This document shows positions 20,039-31,460 of a stretch of DNA of 64,000 bases, in pieces (positions within the stretch are counted from its first letter, which is position 1; each line of letters begins with the position of its first letter). Position numbers and translations under genes: made by a program. Under the pieces are notes generated by a model that worked only from the letters and a program-made list of their open reading frames with translations, was not told the DNA's origin and searched no databases. The stretch is from Peltaster fructicola (lineage: Eukaryota; Ascomycota; Dothideomycetes). The DNA lies in contig CP051140.1 in the NCBI GenBank assembly GCA_001592805.2, forward strand, positions 3,845,501 to 3,909,500, written 5' to 3'.

Positions 20039-21898
20039 ATGGCACCCAAACGTCCAAGATCAACAGTGGCCCGTACGACACGAGCTAATGTACCTGCCGG
20101 TTACGTATTTGTGCAACTCGACAGGGAACCACCGAGGCCCAAACGCACCAGAATATCTGTCAGGCCGACACGTAAGCAACTGGCGCAGCTCAATGCACAT
20201 GCTGAAGCTGCTCTGAATAACTGGAACCTTCTACAGGCATTGAGAAGAGGTAGAGATCGTGCTCATGTTCAAGCTGCGCTCGAATATCATGATCGACGAG
20301 AACGTCAAGCGCTGAAACAACGACTTCGAGCTCAAGGACAGCAATATCACTTGGGCTTCGCCCAGATCATGGGACAAGCGCAACTAGATAGCAAGGCACA
20401 TATCCTCGGACAACGACAGGCTCATGAGTCAGCTATGTTCCCCACTAAACGGCGTCAAAGTTGGCATACTGCTGTCGATCGCAACAAGTTCAAGGCAGAA
20501 GCTAAGATTCATGCTCAAGCAACACGTGCTGCACTTCTCGCTCGACGGGACGCCACTCGACAAACCGTTGGAGGACCACTGCCACCCTTTCAACCTTCTG
20601 GACCTGAAATCGAGCTGATACCGACAGGTCCAGATCCGTCCGAAGTACATACAAGAGGGAATATGACGCCACGTGAGTATCTCCCCGCGGGCGATGAGGA
20701 AATGTACCTCCGTACATACAAGCAAGAAGTAGAAGGTCCTCGCCTCACAGAAGACCAGGAATATCGCTTCATATGGAGCAAGGGGCAGCTGCTCGGCAGA
20801 GGAGGCATGGGAGCAGCCTTCGGGTATGTCCTTCTCAACCTCGACGATAACCCGGTCGACTTTATCGTTCTCAAGGAGTCGAGGCTCAGCCCCGGGTCAT
20901 GGAACGATATCACACAATGGGTGGGCGATGTGCGTGATGTTCGGCAGCGAAAACACGTTGAGGTCGCTGCAATGGAGAAGTTGGTCCAAGCCGGATCGAC
21001 GACCTATTGCGCCAGAATCAGAAACTCGCTCATGTCAGCGGACACACGTGTTGTCAGGATCGTCATGGATTACTGTCATCATGGCGAGCTCGGAAGATTC
21101 ATCAGCATGTACCAAGATGGGCCACACGAGACCATACCTGAGCCAGTAATATGGGCGGTTACTCATGCTCTAGCCACAGCTTGCCATGCGATGGCATCAG
21201 GATGCGAAACCCAAGGCCAATATCGTGAGGATTGGGTCGAGATCGTGCACAGGGACATAAAGCCTGGAAATATCTTCCTTACCAGAAACACCACGAATCT
21301 CTTTCAAGGGTTTCCTCTACCTGTGCTTGGCGATTTCGGCCTTGCGATATTTACTCATCAGGACGATTCTCTCAATCCTGATGCATATCTTGGACCAGGC
21401 ACTCCTGGTTGGCGACCACCAGAAATGATGTGGTGGCAGAACGGTGACGATCTACGACATGTAAGTCTATCAGTGCCATGGTACTCTGAACATGCTCAGC
21501 ACGAATGATGCTAACAATGGCCTGTATAGTGGACTGTTGGTCGTCTACAAGAGGCTACTAACATCTGGGCAGTCGGCAGGCTACTTATCGAGATGATGAA
21601 TCCATTTCATGGCAACGATGAGTACATGTATCAGCAAGGGCTGACAGACTACAATGCCCCCAATGTTGCACGTAATTCGTACTCCGCCCAACTCAATAAA
21701 CTTGTCGGAGACTGCCTAAAGGTGACGCCTTTGGAACGGTTGTCAGCAACAGAGCTTCTCGACCGGGTCGAGGAGTACACGGGTCTTGGTCAAAATGGCC
21801 AACCAGACCTTGCCCGAGGTATGCGTACGAACGCCAACACAATACAGCAGCAGTGGCCAGATCCGCTACTTGATCAATGGTCACGCGCACACATATAG
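20039..21898 (+). CDS. Orphan serine/threonine protein kinase with a basic helical N-terminal region
   Basis: The predicted kinase has 596 residues in exons 20039-21460 and 21530-21898; the 69-nt intron is longer than most here. Residues 1-200 are very rich in Arg, Gln and Ala (QLNAHAEAALNNWNLL, ERQALKQRLRAQGQQ) and look helical without a known domain. The kinase domain begins near 238. It shows a glycine loop GRGGMGAAFG, an invariant-Lys candidate in VLKES, an intact catalytic loop HRDIKPGNIF and DFGLA, and an APE-like PPEMMWW after GTPGWRP. Catalysis is therefore expected. It resembles the NEK-like expanded kinases of Dothideomycetes, but I cannot name a substrate. There is no signal peptide or membrane span. 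Confidence 0.8.
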
Positions 21899-22863
21899 AG
21901 TTTATGCGTTCAGCAAGAACCCAATGTCAAGTACACTACTACCCAACATACAGGCTTGCTTCTGCGTCTGAGCACTGGCTGTAGCTAGTCGAGTATATAC
22001 CGATGGCATGATACATACACATTGTGATGTCAGCGACTCAAGAAGATGGTCACGGTAGTGTTGCAGGAGAGTATCCGGCGCTGGGAATGACCTCAGCAAT
22101 ACCTGGAGAGCGGATGAGTTCAGATATACCGATTTCGAGACGTTCGCTAGAATTTACAACGATGAACATAACACGAATGTACTATTTGCCTGGACTACGA
22201 CCAGTATACCTCTGCGCGTCTATGCTGTGGACCACTGCTTTCGACAGGTTGGGATTAGGATGATCACTGATGACACTTCCGGCTTCGATAAGTCGAAGAC
22301 ATATCCATACCACCAGCAGGTCTCTTTCAAGGTTAGGACAGCCTAACTCATCGTAGTGAGTTTCCCAAGCTCGTTATCTCAAGGTGCCCAAGCTCATCAT
22401 AGTCGAGGTCAAGTAACTCATCCAGTCTTCAGCGCTGTCAGGGTGCCCTCTACGGTTCTATGCGAGCGACTCTTTGCCACGAAACGACCATTGCAAGACG
22501 GACGCAGGTCACGAAATGAAGAATAACTACTGACCATCTGATGTAGCTGTACGCAAGTGTCTGAAAGGCTAGATCGCTCACATCCACCAGCATCCAATCA
22601 ACAAAACACACTAAACATGCATCATTATATGTACATGTAGGCACACAGCCAACTTTCGTCATCCCAGCCATCGGCATAATCTCATGACCTCAGGTACCGA
22701 CACACGTTGTTTACCTGGATCCACCCGTGTGATCCTGCGATCTACTCAACACTACAGTACTCATTCGCGCGCGAACACCTCGACTCATATCCTACTACAA
22801 CATCTCTGATCGCGAGGTTGCGGCCGCCATGCATGCGCCCGTCGCAATCAAAACATCATAACA
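21899..22863. other. Intergenic, no gene recognised
   Basis: Nearly 1 kb between the kinase and the coiled-coil gene. Short ORFs on both strands lack similarity to known families. A small direct repetition is visible near 22330-22410 (AACTCATC with AGGTC/AGGTG neighbours), too short and imperfect to name. Confidence 0.45.
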
Positions 22864-25220
22864 ATGTCCGACAGGCCGACAGGCACTGCGCTCCAATCAT
22901 TTCTCGAGACGTACGGCACTGCACCCCAAAGTGACACAGGTCACATTCCAGGCAGCATATCGCAATGTTGTTGCGGCAACGCAAGCTGTGCCTATTTGGA
23001 ACACAATCAGAATGCGCTCGACGATTTGGAGCGTGAGCTACAGACGTCCGCCCGTCTGGGACAGGTATGTTCTAGCTAGTTAGTTCAAGATCTGTGCAGA
23101 TGTTATGTGCGACGGGCGCGATGTCTGCGACAGAGCTTGATCAGAGCCCGATCGCATCACCATATGCGCAGATAACGACGATGTCGCGGAAACGAACTTC
23201 GCTAATGGAGTGGTCCTTACAGGCGCTGCTCGTGAGACACGAGACGTACATGGCAGATGCCGAGCAGCAGCGGCAGGCGATGGCCCTGCAGATGGAAGAG
23301 CTGGAGACTGAAAAGAAGAGCTTACAACGGAAGAACAACAGTCTGGTGCAGGAGAATCGTGGCTTGCTGGACCAACTCGAAGCCCTGAACAACGCCGTCG
23401 CAGAAAGCGATGACTCGATCGCGGTACTTCAAGAGACATTGGCTTCAGCACAGCAAGAGACTCAAAGACTTGCCGTCTTAGCTGCACGAAGCGAAAATCT
23501 CGAACGTGAACTGGCGCTCTTCGAGCAGGAACAGGCGACATGGCAGGCTTCACTCACTGCGAAGGAGCAGGCCGAGAAGACTGCTATGCGACGATGGCAC
23601 GATGCTGAGCGGACCCTTGCGAAGCTTCAGGATGAGCTGGAACGCATAGAGCGCGAGTCTAAGGAAGAGCGTGTTCGCCATGATGAAGTTGTCACACGCA
23701 TGGAGAGGCGGCATGCTGTTGAGAAAGAGCTTGTTGGCGCTGCAGACCGACTGAAGGGCAATGCATCATCAGCCAATTCGACTGTCGTCTCACACTTCGT
23801 CAAGGACATCTTGCAGGACAATGCGACCCTCCAATCTGGCATCCTGGAGCTTCGAGAGATGCTGCAGAACTCTAATGAGGAGGTTGAGAAGTTGCGCGAA
23901 CAACTTCAGCTGCATCAGCCTATCGAGGAGAATGAAGAGAGACGACCTGTAGCCGATAGGACAGTCTCTTTGGGTGATGAGCTTATGAAGACGAAGGGAC
24001 AGGAGTTGCATGTGCATCATCACTACCATGCTCCAACTGCTGCACCTCAACGAAGCAATAGTCTACGACGTACGAAGAAGAAGCGCCTTCGGTCTGGCTC
24101 GAGTACATATCTCACACCGAGCTCCTCAGGCCGCAGCACACCACGGTCATCGATCTCGCTTGGGCCAGGTACTGCAGCGGCTATACTTCGACAGACAGCT
24201 GCGAGCTTGCCACAGGACGTGCCTCATCAGCGCTGGCCTTCTCAGTCCTCAGTAGGTCCTACTTACCCTGTCTCTGTCCCAAGCTCGCCTACCACAACGC
24301 ATCGCACTTCATCACTATTCGATAGGGTCTTCAGCGATGCAGGCAACGAGTCAACCAGTCCTCCCACATCCGAAGGTGAGGCGTTCAGCTCGCCGTACTT
24401 CCCACCCACAGAGTCGAGACGAGCATCAGCCTCCCTCAAGTACAGCGCCTCGAAAGGTCATGCTCGTGGATGGGGAGGCGGACCTGGCAAGCAATCCCTT
24501 GACTCGATCCTGGACACAAGCGTAGAAGATCTGCAGCCGCTGGATCAGAACACAGTTGATCACGACGCTATCGAGGAGGAAGTCGAGCATTGGGAAGATA
24601 CAACGATCGAATCGGAAGCACCGGCGTCTGCAGTGGACGACTCTGCCTACAACAACCGACCCTGGCATCGTCCAGCATTACGACGAGCAGCATCACACGA
24701 AAGTTTGTTATCAATATCTGGCATGGACATACACACCTTGAGAGAACGACCATCACAACTTCTCATTCCAAACAGCGGCATCAGCTCCGGCGCCATCGTC
24801 AGCAATTTCCAGGTTCACGCAGCCAAGCCTACGGGCACGACCTCATTTCCTCGCAACAGCCAGAGCATCCTTAGTGGCATGGCCGCAGATCAACGGAAAG
24901 TGTCGGCACCACTTCCAGGGAAGCAGAACTTGACGAAGAAGTCAAGCGGCTGGTTCTTTGGTCGTTGGGGCTCGACGCCTGAGAGCACTGAAGAGCCTGC
25001 TGCACGAGCACCACTAGGTTCACGACGTGCTTCAAGCATAGCAAGCTCCAACAGCGATCGACCGGGATTGACGCCGAAGCCTTCTCAACTCAGGTCGCCA
25101 GGCATCAACCAGCCTGGAGCAATTTTAGGCTTCCTTGCTGAGGCAAAGATATCACATCCACCGGTCGTCAAGTCACTAGATCAAGATGCGCTGACGAAGG
25201 TGCTCGACACTGGCAAATGA
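22864..25220 (+). CDS. Large coiled-coil protein of unknown function
   Basis: The protein has 732 residues in exons 22864-23064 and 23223-25220. The 158-nt intron is unusual for the window, but its removal restores a continuous helix (ARLGQ then ALLVRHETYMADAEQQ). The N-terminal 60 residues contain a cysteine cluster (SQCCCGNASC). Residues of about 70-320 form long heptad coiled coils (LQRKNNSLVQENRGLLDQLE and similar). A His-rich HVHHHYHAP follows, then a basic KKKRLRSGS and a Ser/Pro/Thr-rich disordered C-terminal half. It ends with a short conserved-looking segment (GAILGFLAEAKISHPP). It looks like a cytoskeletal or septum/spindle-associated scaffold conserved in Pezizomycotina, but I do not recognise a named family. 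Confidence 0.82.
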
Positions 25221-25392
25221 AAAGGTCGTAACGTCAAGTCATGACCAGGGCGAAGATTCTCCATTACGGCCGTTCAGACCGACGCTGCATACGCTGCCTC
25301 CCTCTCACAAATTTGATGACTTCAGAACATACGATACCCACAAGATTATCCTTTGTAGATACGACAGCAATACGATACATGAGATCATACTA

Positions 25393-26814
25393 TCACTCTG
25401 TGATCGGCCGCCACATCTTCCGTCCGATGAATCTAGTGACTCCCTCATCGTTGAGCACATCATCAGCTGTTCGACCAGTGACAATGCTTCTCTCAACATC
25501 CCTGCCCATGACGAAGAACGGTTCTGACAACGCAGAGTTCTTCTTGTCAAGTGACAAGAACCAATGACGTTGATGTACAGAGCCGATGGTATTCGTCGCG
25601 CCAGTGTAGGCATTATTCATCCTGATGGAGGCATCTTCATCGCTGTCGGACGCATTTGCAGCGTCCTCATTTAGCTGTTCCTCGACCATATCCTCAGTCT
25701 CGGAGTCAGTCGACTCCGCTCGAGGTGTTGGCACAGATCTTCTTCGAATCTTCTGTCGCTTTCGAGCTGGGTCTCTGACTTGACCTTGATAGTTATTCCT
25801 GGGGAGACGCAGTGAGATGGTATAACCAGTGGGCAGGCGACGGCCGTGCAATCGAAGGCGAATGTGCTTGTCCTGGAAGGCAGCGAACAGCCTTTCGTTC
25901 TGCGAGGAGGGTGGAAGCACATCGATGTTGTCGGGATCAGAGCTCTCATCGTCGGTGGTGCTCATCTTCTTCGCCTCGCGATATGCCAGCACTTCATACT
26001 CCCCGGTGTCCCAGATCAGTAAAGATCCGGTAGCGCGAGATGCTGATTCAATGAGGTTGTTCTCTAGGATGTTAGAAGAGCTTGGGATGCTAGAGAGTGA
26101 TAACCAACCCAGAGGTTGTGGACTCTCGTCTCTATGGCCATGCGATTTGGTCTGGATGACTTCGCATTTCCTGGCAATCCATAAGGTATTGCGAAGCTGA
26201 TGGTACTCGTTTGGCTGAATTGTAGTCTCAAATCATAGTGTACACCTTGTGATGGTGAGTACAAAGTGTAATCGATGCCCGACGTAGCGTAAGACAGTTG
26301 CACTGGTATCCTTGCTCGAGCGATGTGTATGCCCTCGAAAGATTGCTTTGCAGGCTAACAAAGAATGCTGAGCATTACTATGTTCGGACAGCCATATGAT
26401 GTCCTTTCGAAGCGTCACATCAAGGATACTGCATGTTGCTTGGTGCTCCGATGATAGTTACATACCTGATATCGGGTGGTCATGCTGGTGTACCACAAAG
26501 TGGTGGCCATGAGGATTGAGATTTCGTCTATAGAGATCTGCAAACTCTCTGATGCTCAACCTTGGGAGTAAAGGCTGCAAGGTACCTGTATCGCGATAGG
26601 CTGCTTGCAAATGGATTGAGAAATATGCCAGATGATCATCGATCACGACCTGTCCAGCTTCGATGGCAGCTAAAGATGGTCTTTGTGATGGTTGCTGGTC
26701 GGGGTACACTGGTGCAACCTGCTCCCTCTGGCTCTGCTCTGTGTGCGCTTTCCTAGCACGTCTTGCTGGTGGTGGTGATATTGAACGCTCCAGCGAAGCA
26801 CTCTGCCCTACCAT
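25393..26814 (-). CDS. LigD-type DNA 3'-phosphoesterase domain protein
   Basis: The protein has about 385 residues in three exons: 26814-26466, 26245-26109 and about 26063-25393. The introns are about 220 and 45 nt; the second has two near-equal boundary choices. Exon 1 ends HGHHFVVHQHDHPISG and exon 2 opens VHYDLRLQFSQTS, together giving the 3'-phosphoesterase signature. The His and the HYD-R-L metal ligands of bacterial LigD PE are all visible, and the later ETRVHNLW supplies the second conserved His. The rest reads GSLLIWDTGEYEVLAYRE, as in the family, then a basic acidic-linker region (RKRQKIRRRS) and a C-terminal extension with FLSLDKKNSA. In bacteria this domain trims 3' phosphates or ribonucleotides during end joining. 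A nuclear end-cleaning role here is inference. Confidence 0.83.
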
Positions 26815-27268
26815 AGATGTCTATCGAGGCGTATGAGATCGACATCGAATGTGAGACGCTCCTTTATACGTCTTGTGAATTCGTGGCGCCAGATGAAGCG
26901 ATGTGTCAAGACCTGACGTTGATCCCAAATGAAGCTTCACTGAAGTCAATGGATTTTAGTTCTAGATCGAAGCTCGACAAGCGTGACATCATCCAGATGA
27001 CAACTCAACAACACCTGTAGCTCTACATTTAGTGATAGAACGCAAGACGGATTGCTGTATCATTTTCTACCTCACAAAGCGGTCTAGAAACCGTCAAGAG
27101 TCTCCTATCAGGTTTTCTGGCGGAGCTTCACGGATAGCTTACCTCATACTCAGTCAGACATTGCAGCTCAGAGACCACTCGTAGTGGGTGAGCTGCATAC
27201 AACTTTCCAAGTCGCCTCTTGAGCGCTCGACAGTTCTACAATAAAAGAAGACCTCAATTCTCAGCAGG
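26815..27268. promoter_or_regulatory. Divergent promoter region, phosphoesterase gene / acetolactate synthase
   Basis: The region is 454 bases between two divergent starts. A short rightward ORF at 26817-27020 has no family resemblance. The leader just before the acetolactate synthase ATG is A-rich (CAATAAAAGAAGACC), as fungal 5' UTRs often are. Confidence 0.4.
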
Positions 27269-28963
27269 ATGGGAGCAGACAAGAAGTCAGACAAGGTCGC
27301 TCAGATCATCGTCGATAGCATCTACGCTGCAGGTGTCAAAGTCGTCTTTGGAATACCTGGAGCCAAGGTGGACAACATCTTCGACATCCTTCATGACCAT
27401 CCCGAAGTCAAGCTCGTTGTGTGTCGCCATGAACAGAATGCAGCATTCATGGCAGCAGCCACAGGCAGGATCACAGGCATACCAGGTGTATGTATAGCTA
27501 CAAGCGGTCCAGGAGCTGGCAATCTCACCACCGGTCTGGTCACAGCAACCACCGAAGGTGATCCTGTTGTAGCCATTGTTGGCTCCGTTCCTCGTCTGCT
27601 CAGTACCAAGCACACTCACCAGTCTATGCCAGCATTGGAGATCCTGAAACCTACAGCCAAGGAAGCAGTCAGCATTGATGTGGAGGACCAGGCTGCAGAA
27701 GTCATTCTACGATCGTTCCGAACAGCCGCCACAAGTCCCAAAGGCGCTGCAGTGATCAGTCTGCCTATGGATATCGCAGCAAACAGCAGCGATATCCCAG
27801 CATTCCCGGACTCAGCATTCAGGCCGCCTATGTATGGTCCTGCTCCATCTGCAGATATCGAGAAGGTAGCGAAGATGATCGAAAATGCCAAGAGACCAGT
27901 GCTCTTCCTCGGGCAGCGTGCCAGTAGTGGTATCGTGGTTGATGCTGTGCGCAAGTTCTTGAGCTTGCACAAGATGGCGGTAGTCGAGACCTTCCAGGCA
28001 GCTGGTGCAGTTTCGAAGGATCTCGCTCCTGATCTCTTCTTCGGTCGTGTTGGACTCTTCAGGAACCAAACGGGTGACCGCTTGCTCAGCAAGAGTGATC
28101 TCGTCATCACGCTTGGCTATGACCCATTCGAGTACGATGCCAGTGCCTGGAACAGCACCGGCGAGCTCAACATCGTACATATCGACTTTATCAGCTGTGA
28201 CTATGGCAAATACTATCATCCAACCATGGAGCTGCTTGGGTCAGTCAAGGAGAACGTACTGGCACTGACCGCGAAGGTTTCGAAGATCAACAGCGCTTTG
28301 GACGATACATTCTCTCAGGAACTCAAGGCGGAGTTCCACAAGTGGCAAAAAGATGTTGCAAGCGTCAGGCGATCCTCCGGCCTTGTGCATCCGCTGCATT
28401 TCATTCACGAACTGCAGCAGCGGGTATCGAAGGACACAACCGTGTGCGTCGACGTCGGCACAGTCTACATCTACATGATGCGCCACTTCTTTGCCTACGA
28501 GCCACGGAAATTGCTGTGTTCGAATGGACAGCAGACGTTGGGAGTCGGTATGCCATGGGCAATAGCCGCTTCTCTCGCTCAGGAGCCACCTTGCAGCGAA
28601 AAGGTCGTCAGTCTCAGTGGAGACGGCGGCTTCATGTTCTCAAGCCAGGAATTGTCCACGGCGAAGCTGCAGGGTTGTAACATTACCCACTTCATCTGGA
28701 ATGATGAAGCCTACAACATGGTAGAGTTCCAGGAAGAGATGAAATATGGTCGATCGTCCGGCATCAAGCTTGGTGGTGTTGATTTCGTAAAGCTTGCTGA
28801 GGCTTTTGGTGGAAAGGGTCTCCGGATTCATGATTCTAGCGAGATCGAGAAGGTCATGGATGAGGCATTGGCGTACAAGGGATTGTGTCTGGTTGATGTG
28901 AGGATAGATTACAGCCATGCCAAGGATTTGGCAGCCAACCTGATCAAGGACAGTGTTGGATAA
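27269..28963 (+). CDS. alsS: Catabolic-type acetolactate synthase (bacterial AlsS-like)
   Basis: Condenses two pyruvates to 2-acetolactate and CO2 with thiamine diphosphate. It is a single exon of 564 residues. The match to Bacillus-type AlsS runs end to end: VFGIPGAKVDNIFDIL, CRHEQNAAFMAAATGR (catalytic Glu), SGPGAGNLTTGL, GDPVVAIVG, ETFQAAGAVSKDL, FFGRVGLFRNQTGD and LGYDPFEYD. The ThDP motif is GDGGFMFSSQELSTA, then WNDEAYNMVEFQEEMKY. The N-terminus MGADKKSDKVAQ has no mitochondrial presequence, unlike the biosynthetic ILV2 enzyme of fungi. The fungal homologues have presumably come from bacteria (inference). An acetolactate decarboxylase gene lies 16 kb downstream, on the same strand and also intronless. 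Confidence 0.92.
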   Translation: MGADKKSDKVAQIIVDSIYAAGVKVVFGIPGAKVDNIFDILHDHPEVKLVVCRHEQNAAFMAAATGRITGIPGVCIATSGPGAGNLTTGLVTATTEGDPVVAIVGSVPRLLSTKHTHQSMPALEILKPTAKEAVSIDVEDQAAEVILRSFRTAATSPKGAAVISLPMDIAANSSDIPAFPDSAFRPPMYGPAPSADIEKVAKMIENAKRPVLFLGQRASSGIVVDAVRKFLSLHKMAVVETFQAAGAVSKDLAPDLFFGRVGLFRNQTGDRLLSKSDLVITLGYDPFEYDASAWNSTGELNIVHIDFISCDYGKYYHPTMELLGSVKENVLALTAKVSKINSALDDTFSQELKAEFHKWQKDVASVRRSSGLVHPLHFIHELQQRVSKDTTVCVDVGTVYIYMMRHFFAYEPRKLLCSNGQQTLGVGMPWAIAASLAQEPPCSEKVVSLSGDGGFMFSSQELSTAKLQGCNITHFIWNDEAYNMVEFQEEMKYGRSSGIKLGGVDFVKLAEAFGGKGLRIHDSSEIEKVMDEALAYKGLCLVDVRIDYSHAKDLAANLIKDSVG

Positions 28964-29261
28964 GGGTGTAGCAGTACGTGACGAATGTATCGATGAAACA
29001 TCTGCTCGCTGGCAGAGGAATCTTCAGACGTTCCTGATGCAATTATCTTCCAGACGTGTCGTCTTCTCCGTTGGTGGTCCGAGCTCTTCGGAAGTGAAGC
29101 CATCACCAACTTTCTCAATACAGCAGTTCTGAACAACTATCCACCATCTACCAACCACTTCACCGCCGCCATCAACATCAGGATCAAGTCGTAGTCATCT
29201 TCGCGCCGCTTCAACACACCAGCAGACCATATCTCGTGCACAAGACGACGATACGCCCAAC

Positions 29262-29602
29262 ATGTCGTTCCTCTTCAACTCACGACCACAACCAACGAGC
29301 GCTCAGAAGATTGAGGCAGCAGAGGCAGAAATAGAGATGGTTTCCAACATGTTCAACCAGTAAGGCGATGGCTTGTCGCCTTCTCACATCGGCGACTAAT
29401 CAACTGGCGTAGGCTTGTCGAGACCTGCACACGCAAGTGCATTCCACCAGAGTACCGCGAATCCGACCTCAACAAGGGCGAGTCCGTATGTCTCGACCGC
29501 TGTGTGTCCAAGTTCTTCGATGTCAACGTCAAGGTCTCCGAGAAGATGCAGAATCAGGCAGCACAACGACAGGGTGGAGGCGGTGGAATGTTCGGTGCAT
29601 AA
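29262..29602 (+). CDS. TIM10: Mitochondrial intermembrane-space chaperone Tim10
   Basis: Small TIM that with Tim9 escorts hydrophobic carrier and beta-barrel precursors across the intermembrane space. It has 95 residues in exons 29262-29359 and 29413-29602 (53-nt intron splitting a Gln codon). The twin CX3C motifs are CTRKC and CLDRC, spaced as in Tim10, with VSNMFNQLVETC before the first and [12 protein letters not shown] after the second. It ends in a Gly-rich tail GGGGGMFGA. No presequence is needed; import is by the Mia40 disulfide relay. Confidence 0.95.
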
Positions 29603-29749
29603 GTCGGACGAGTTCAGGAAGAGCTGTGCATATGTGTACGATAAGTAAAATGCTCTAGCGAGGTTACTCTAGCGGCATCGAAGAGGATGTCATGTATATC
29701 ATAAAAAAGGACTGCAACAAGCCAACACCTGCAATGCGATGATAAACGC

Positions 29750-31460
29750 TCAAAAGTGCTCTTTCCAGAATCGGAACCTCACTCCGTTCGATGTGGCCTC
29801 CTTGCAGGCCTTTCTGATGCTCTGGGCAGCAGCATTGGGCCCACAGTAGTAGACACCAACATCTGAGCGAGCGCCACGATCCATGCCTGGGAGGTACTTC
29901 TGGTTGAGAATACCATCTCGCATTGCAACCAGCAGCTTGCTGAAGTCAGGTCGACCGAAGTTCGTCCTTGTGTTCAGCTCGGTCAGAGGATCTTTCTCAG
30001 TACCGACAGAGTTGAGCACAATGTTCTGTGCCTGGTCTGCGTCCAGCTTCTGTGTAAGGTAGACATGAATCTTCAAGAACTCCTGCTGCGATCCCACGCC
30101 GGTCATCTGCTGGGACTGAGCCTCAAGCGAGGACAGCAGTGCTTGGAACCACTCAAATGATCTCGTGTCCCTACAGACCCAGATGAATTCGACTCTGCGA
30201 AGACGACGAGGTGGATTTGCAGACATGCGCATGTGCCAGATGTTCTTGAGGATGGCTGCCCACGGAGTGACACCGATACCAGTGCCGATCAGTACAGCGA
30301 CTTCATTCTCGAACACATCCTCGGCTGGTGCTCCGTATGGACCATCGATGCGAAGCTTTGGCATCTCCTGGCCATTCTGGAGTGCAACCTCGTACATACC
30401 CATTGGATCGAGGTCTTCGTAGAGGTTCTGTTGCTCCATGCCGGCTCCGACCGCAGACGCGAGTGCTCGAGTGAAGTCACCAACCTGCCGGACATGGATG
30501 GAGATGTATGGATCAAACGGGCATGACGTGATTGTGAACGGATGCCATTGATGAGCCGATATCGAAGGCACATTGATGAAGATCCACTGTCCAGACTTGT
30601 AGCGCATTGCAGGCTTTCTGAATTGTATCTCGACAGCGTCTACGATAGTTAGTAAGAGGTCGATCGAGCTTGACAGCGCACTCACCGAAAGGATGACGCA
30701 CAACCTTGATGATTTCTGTCGGCTGTCGTGCTCTGATCTCACGGTAGACACGCTCGCCCATGTACAAGACGAAGCCAACGAGTTCCCATCTCCAGCCTTG
30801 GTAGCCAACGCAGTGAGCCCAGAAGTCTTCGCCTGCGAAAGGCGAGTAAGGCTGAACGCTGTCTCGCACAAAGCAGCCTGTAGCATGCGTGTACATGGCA
30901 AGCAGGAACGGGATGAATAGGTGGTGAGTGTACCAGAACGTCTCGAAGCTCTGCTGTCGGATCTTCACATGCGCGGTCGTGTAGATCATCAGCATGCAGA
31001 ACAGCATGATGTGGCCAGTGACACCGCCAGCTTGTGTGTAGTGAATCTGGACTGCAGCCTCTGGTCTGACCTGAGAGCGCTCGACGTTGAAGAAGTTGAC
31101 ATAGTGTGCTGATGTGTGCACGATAGTCCAGATGAGCATTGAGTATGCGACTTGTCGGTGGAAGTACTGGCTCTCATCCAGAGGCAGCCATCGCACATTC
31201 GGTCGGATAATTCTGAGTATATTCCTGCACATGGGCAGTAGAATGAGGAGGATATCTATCGTGAGACATAGTCCTGCGCTCCTCGAGATCCAGACGCTGA
31301 ACGTGAGTGAGTTGAGAGGCGACAATCTAGTGTCGGTGATCTGCTTCCACCATCCGAATATGAAGATGAAGATGTGGAAGCCGTGAAAAATGCCATAGAA
31401 GAGCAGTTTTCTCCAGGTGAGCTGCTTCATGAGCCATGATGGCTCTCGTTGTACTGCCAT
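29750..31460 (-). CDS. noxA: NADPH oxidase A (gp91phox/NOX family)
   Basis: Membrane flavocytochrome that passes electrons from NADPH through FAD and two haems to oxygen, making superoxide for fruiting-body and infection-structure development (family knowledge). It has 554 residues in exons 31460-30686 and 30639-29750 (46-nt intron). The N-terminal half has six membrane segments with haem His candidates in YSMLIWTIVHTSAHYVN and FWYTHHLFIPF. The FAD motif is HQWHPFTITSCP. The NADPH-binding parts are IDGPYGAPAEDVF, AVLIGTGIGVTPWAAILK and YYCGPNAAAQSI. It ends FRFWKEHF, the usual NOX terminus. There is no N-terminal extension or EF hand, so it is NoxA rather than NoxB (longer) or NoxC. Confidence 0.95.
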
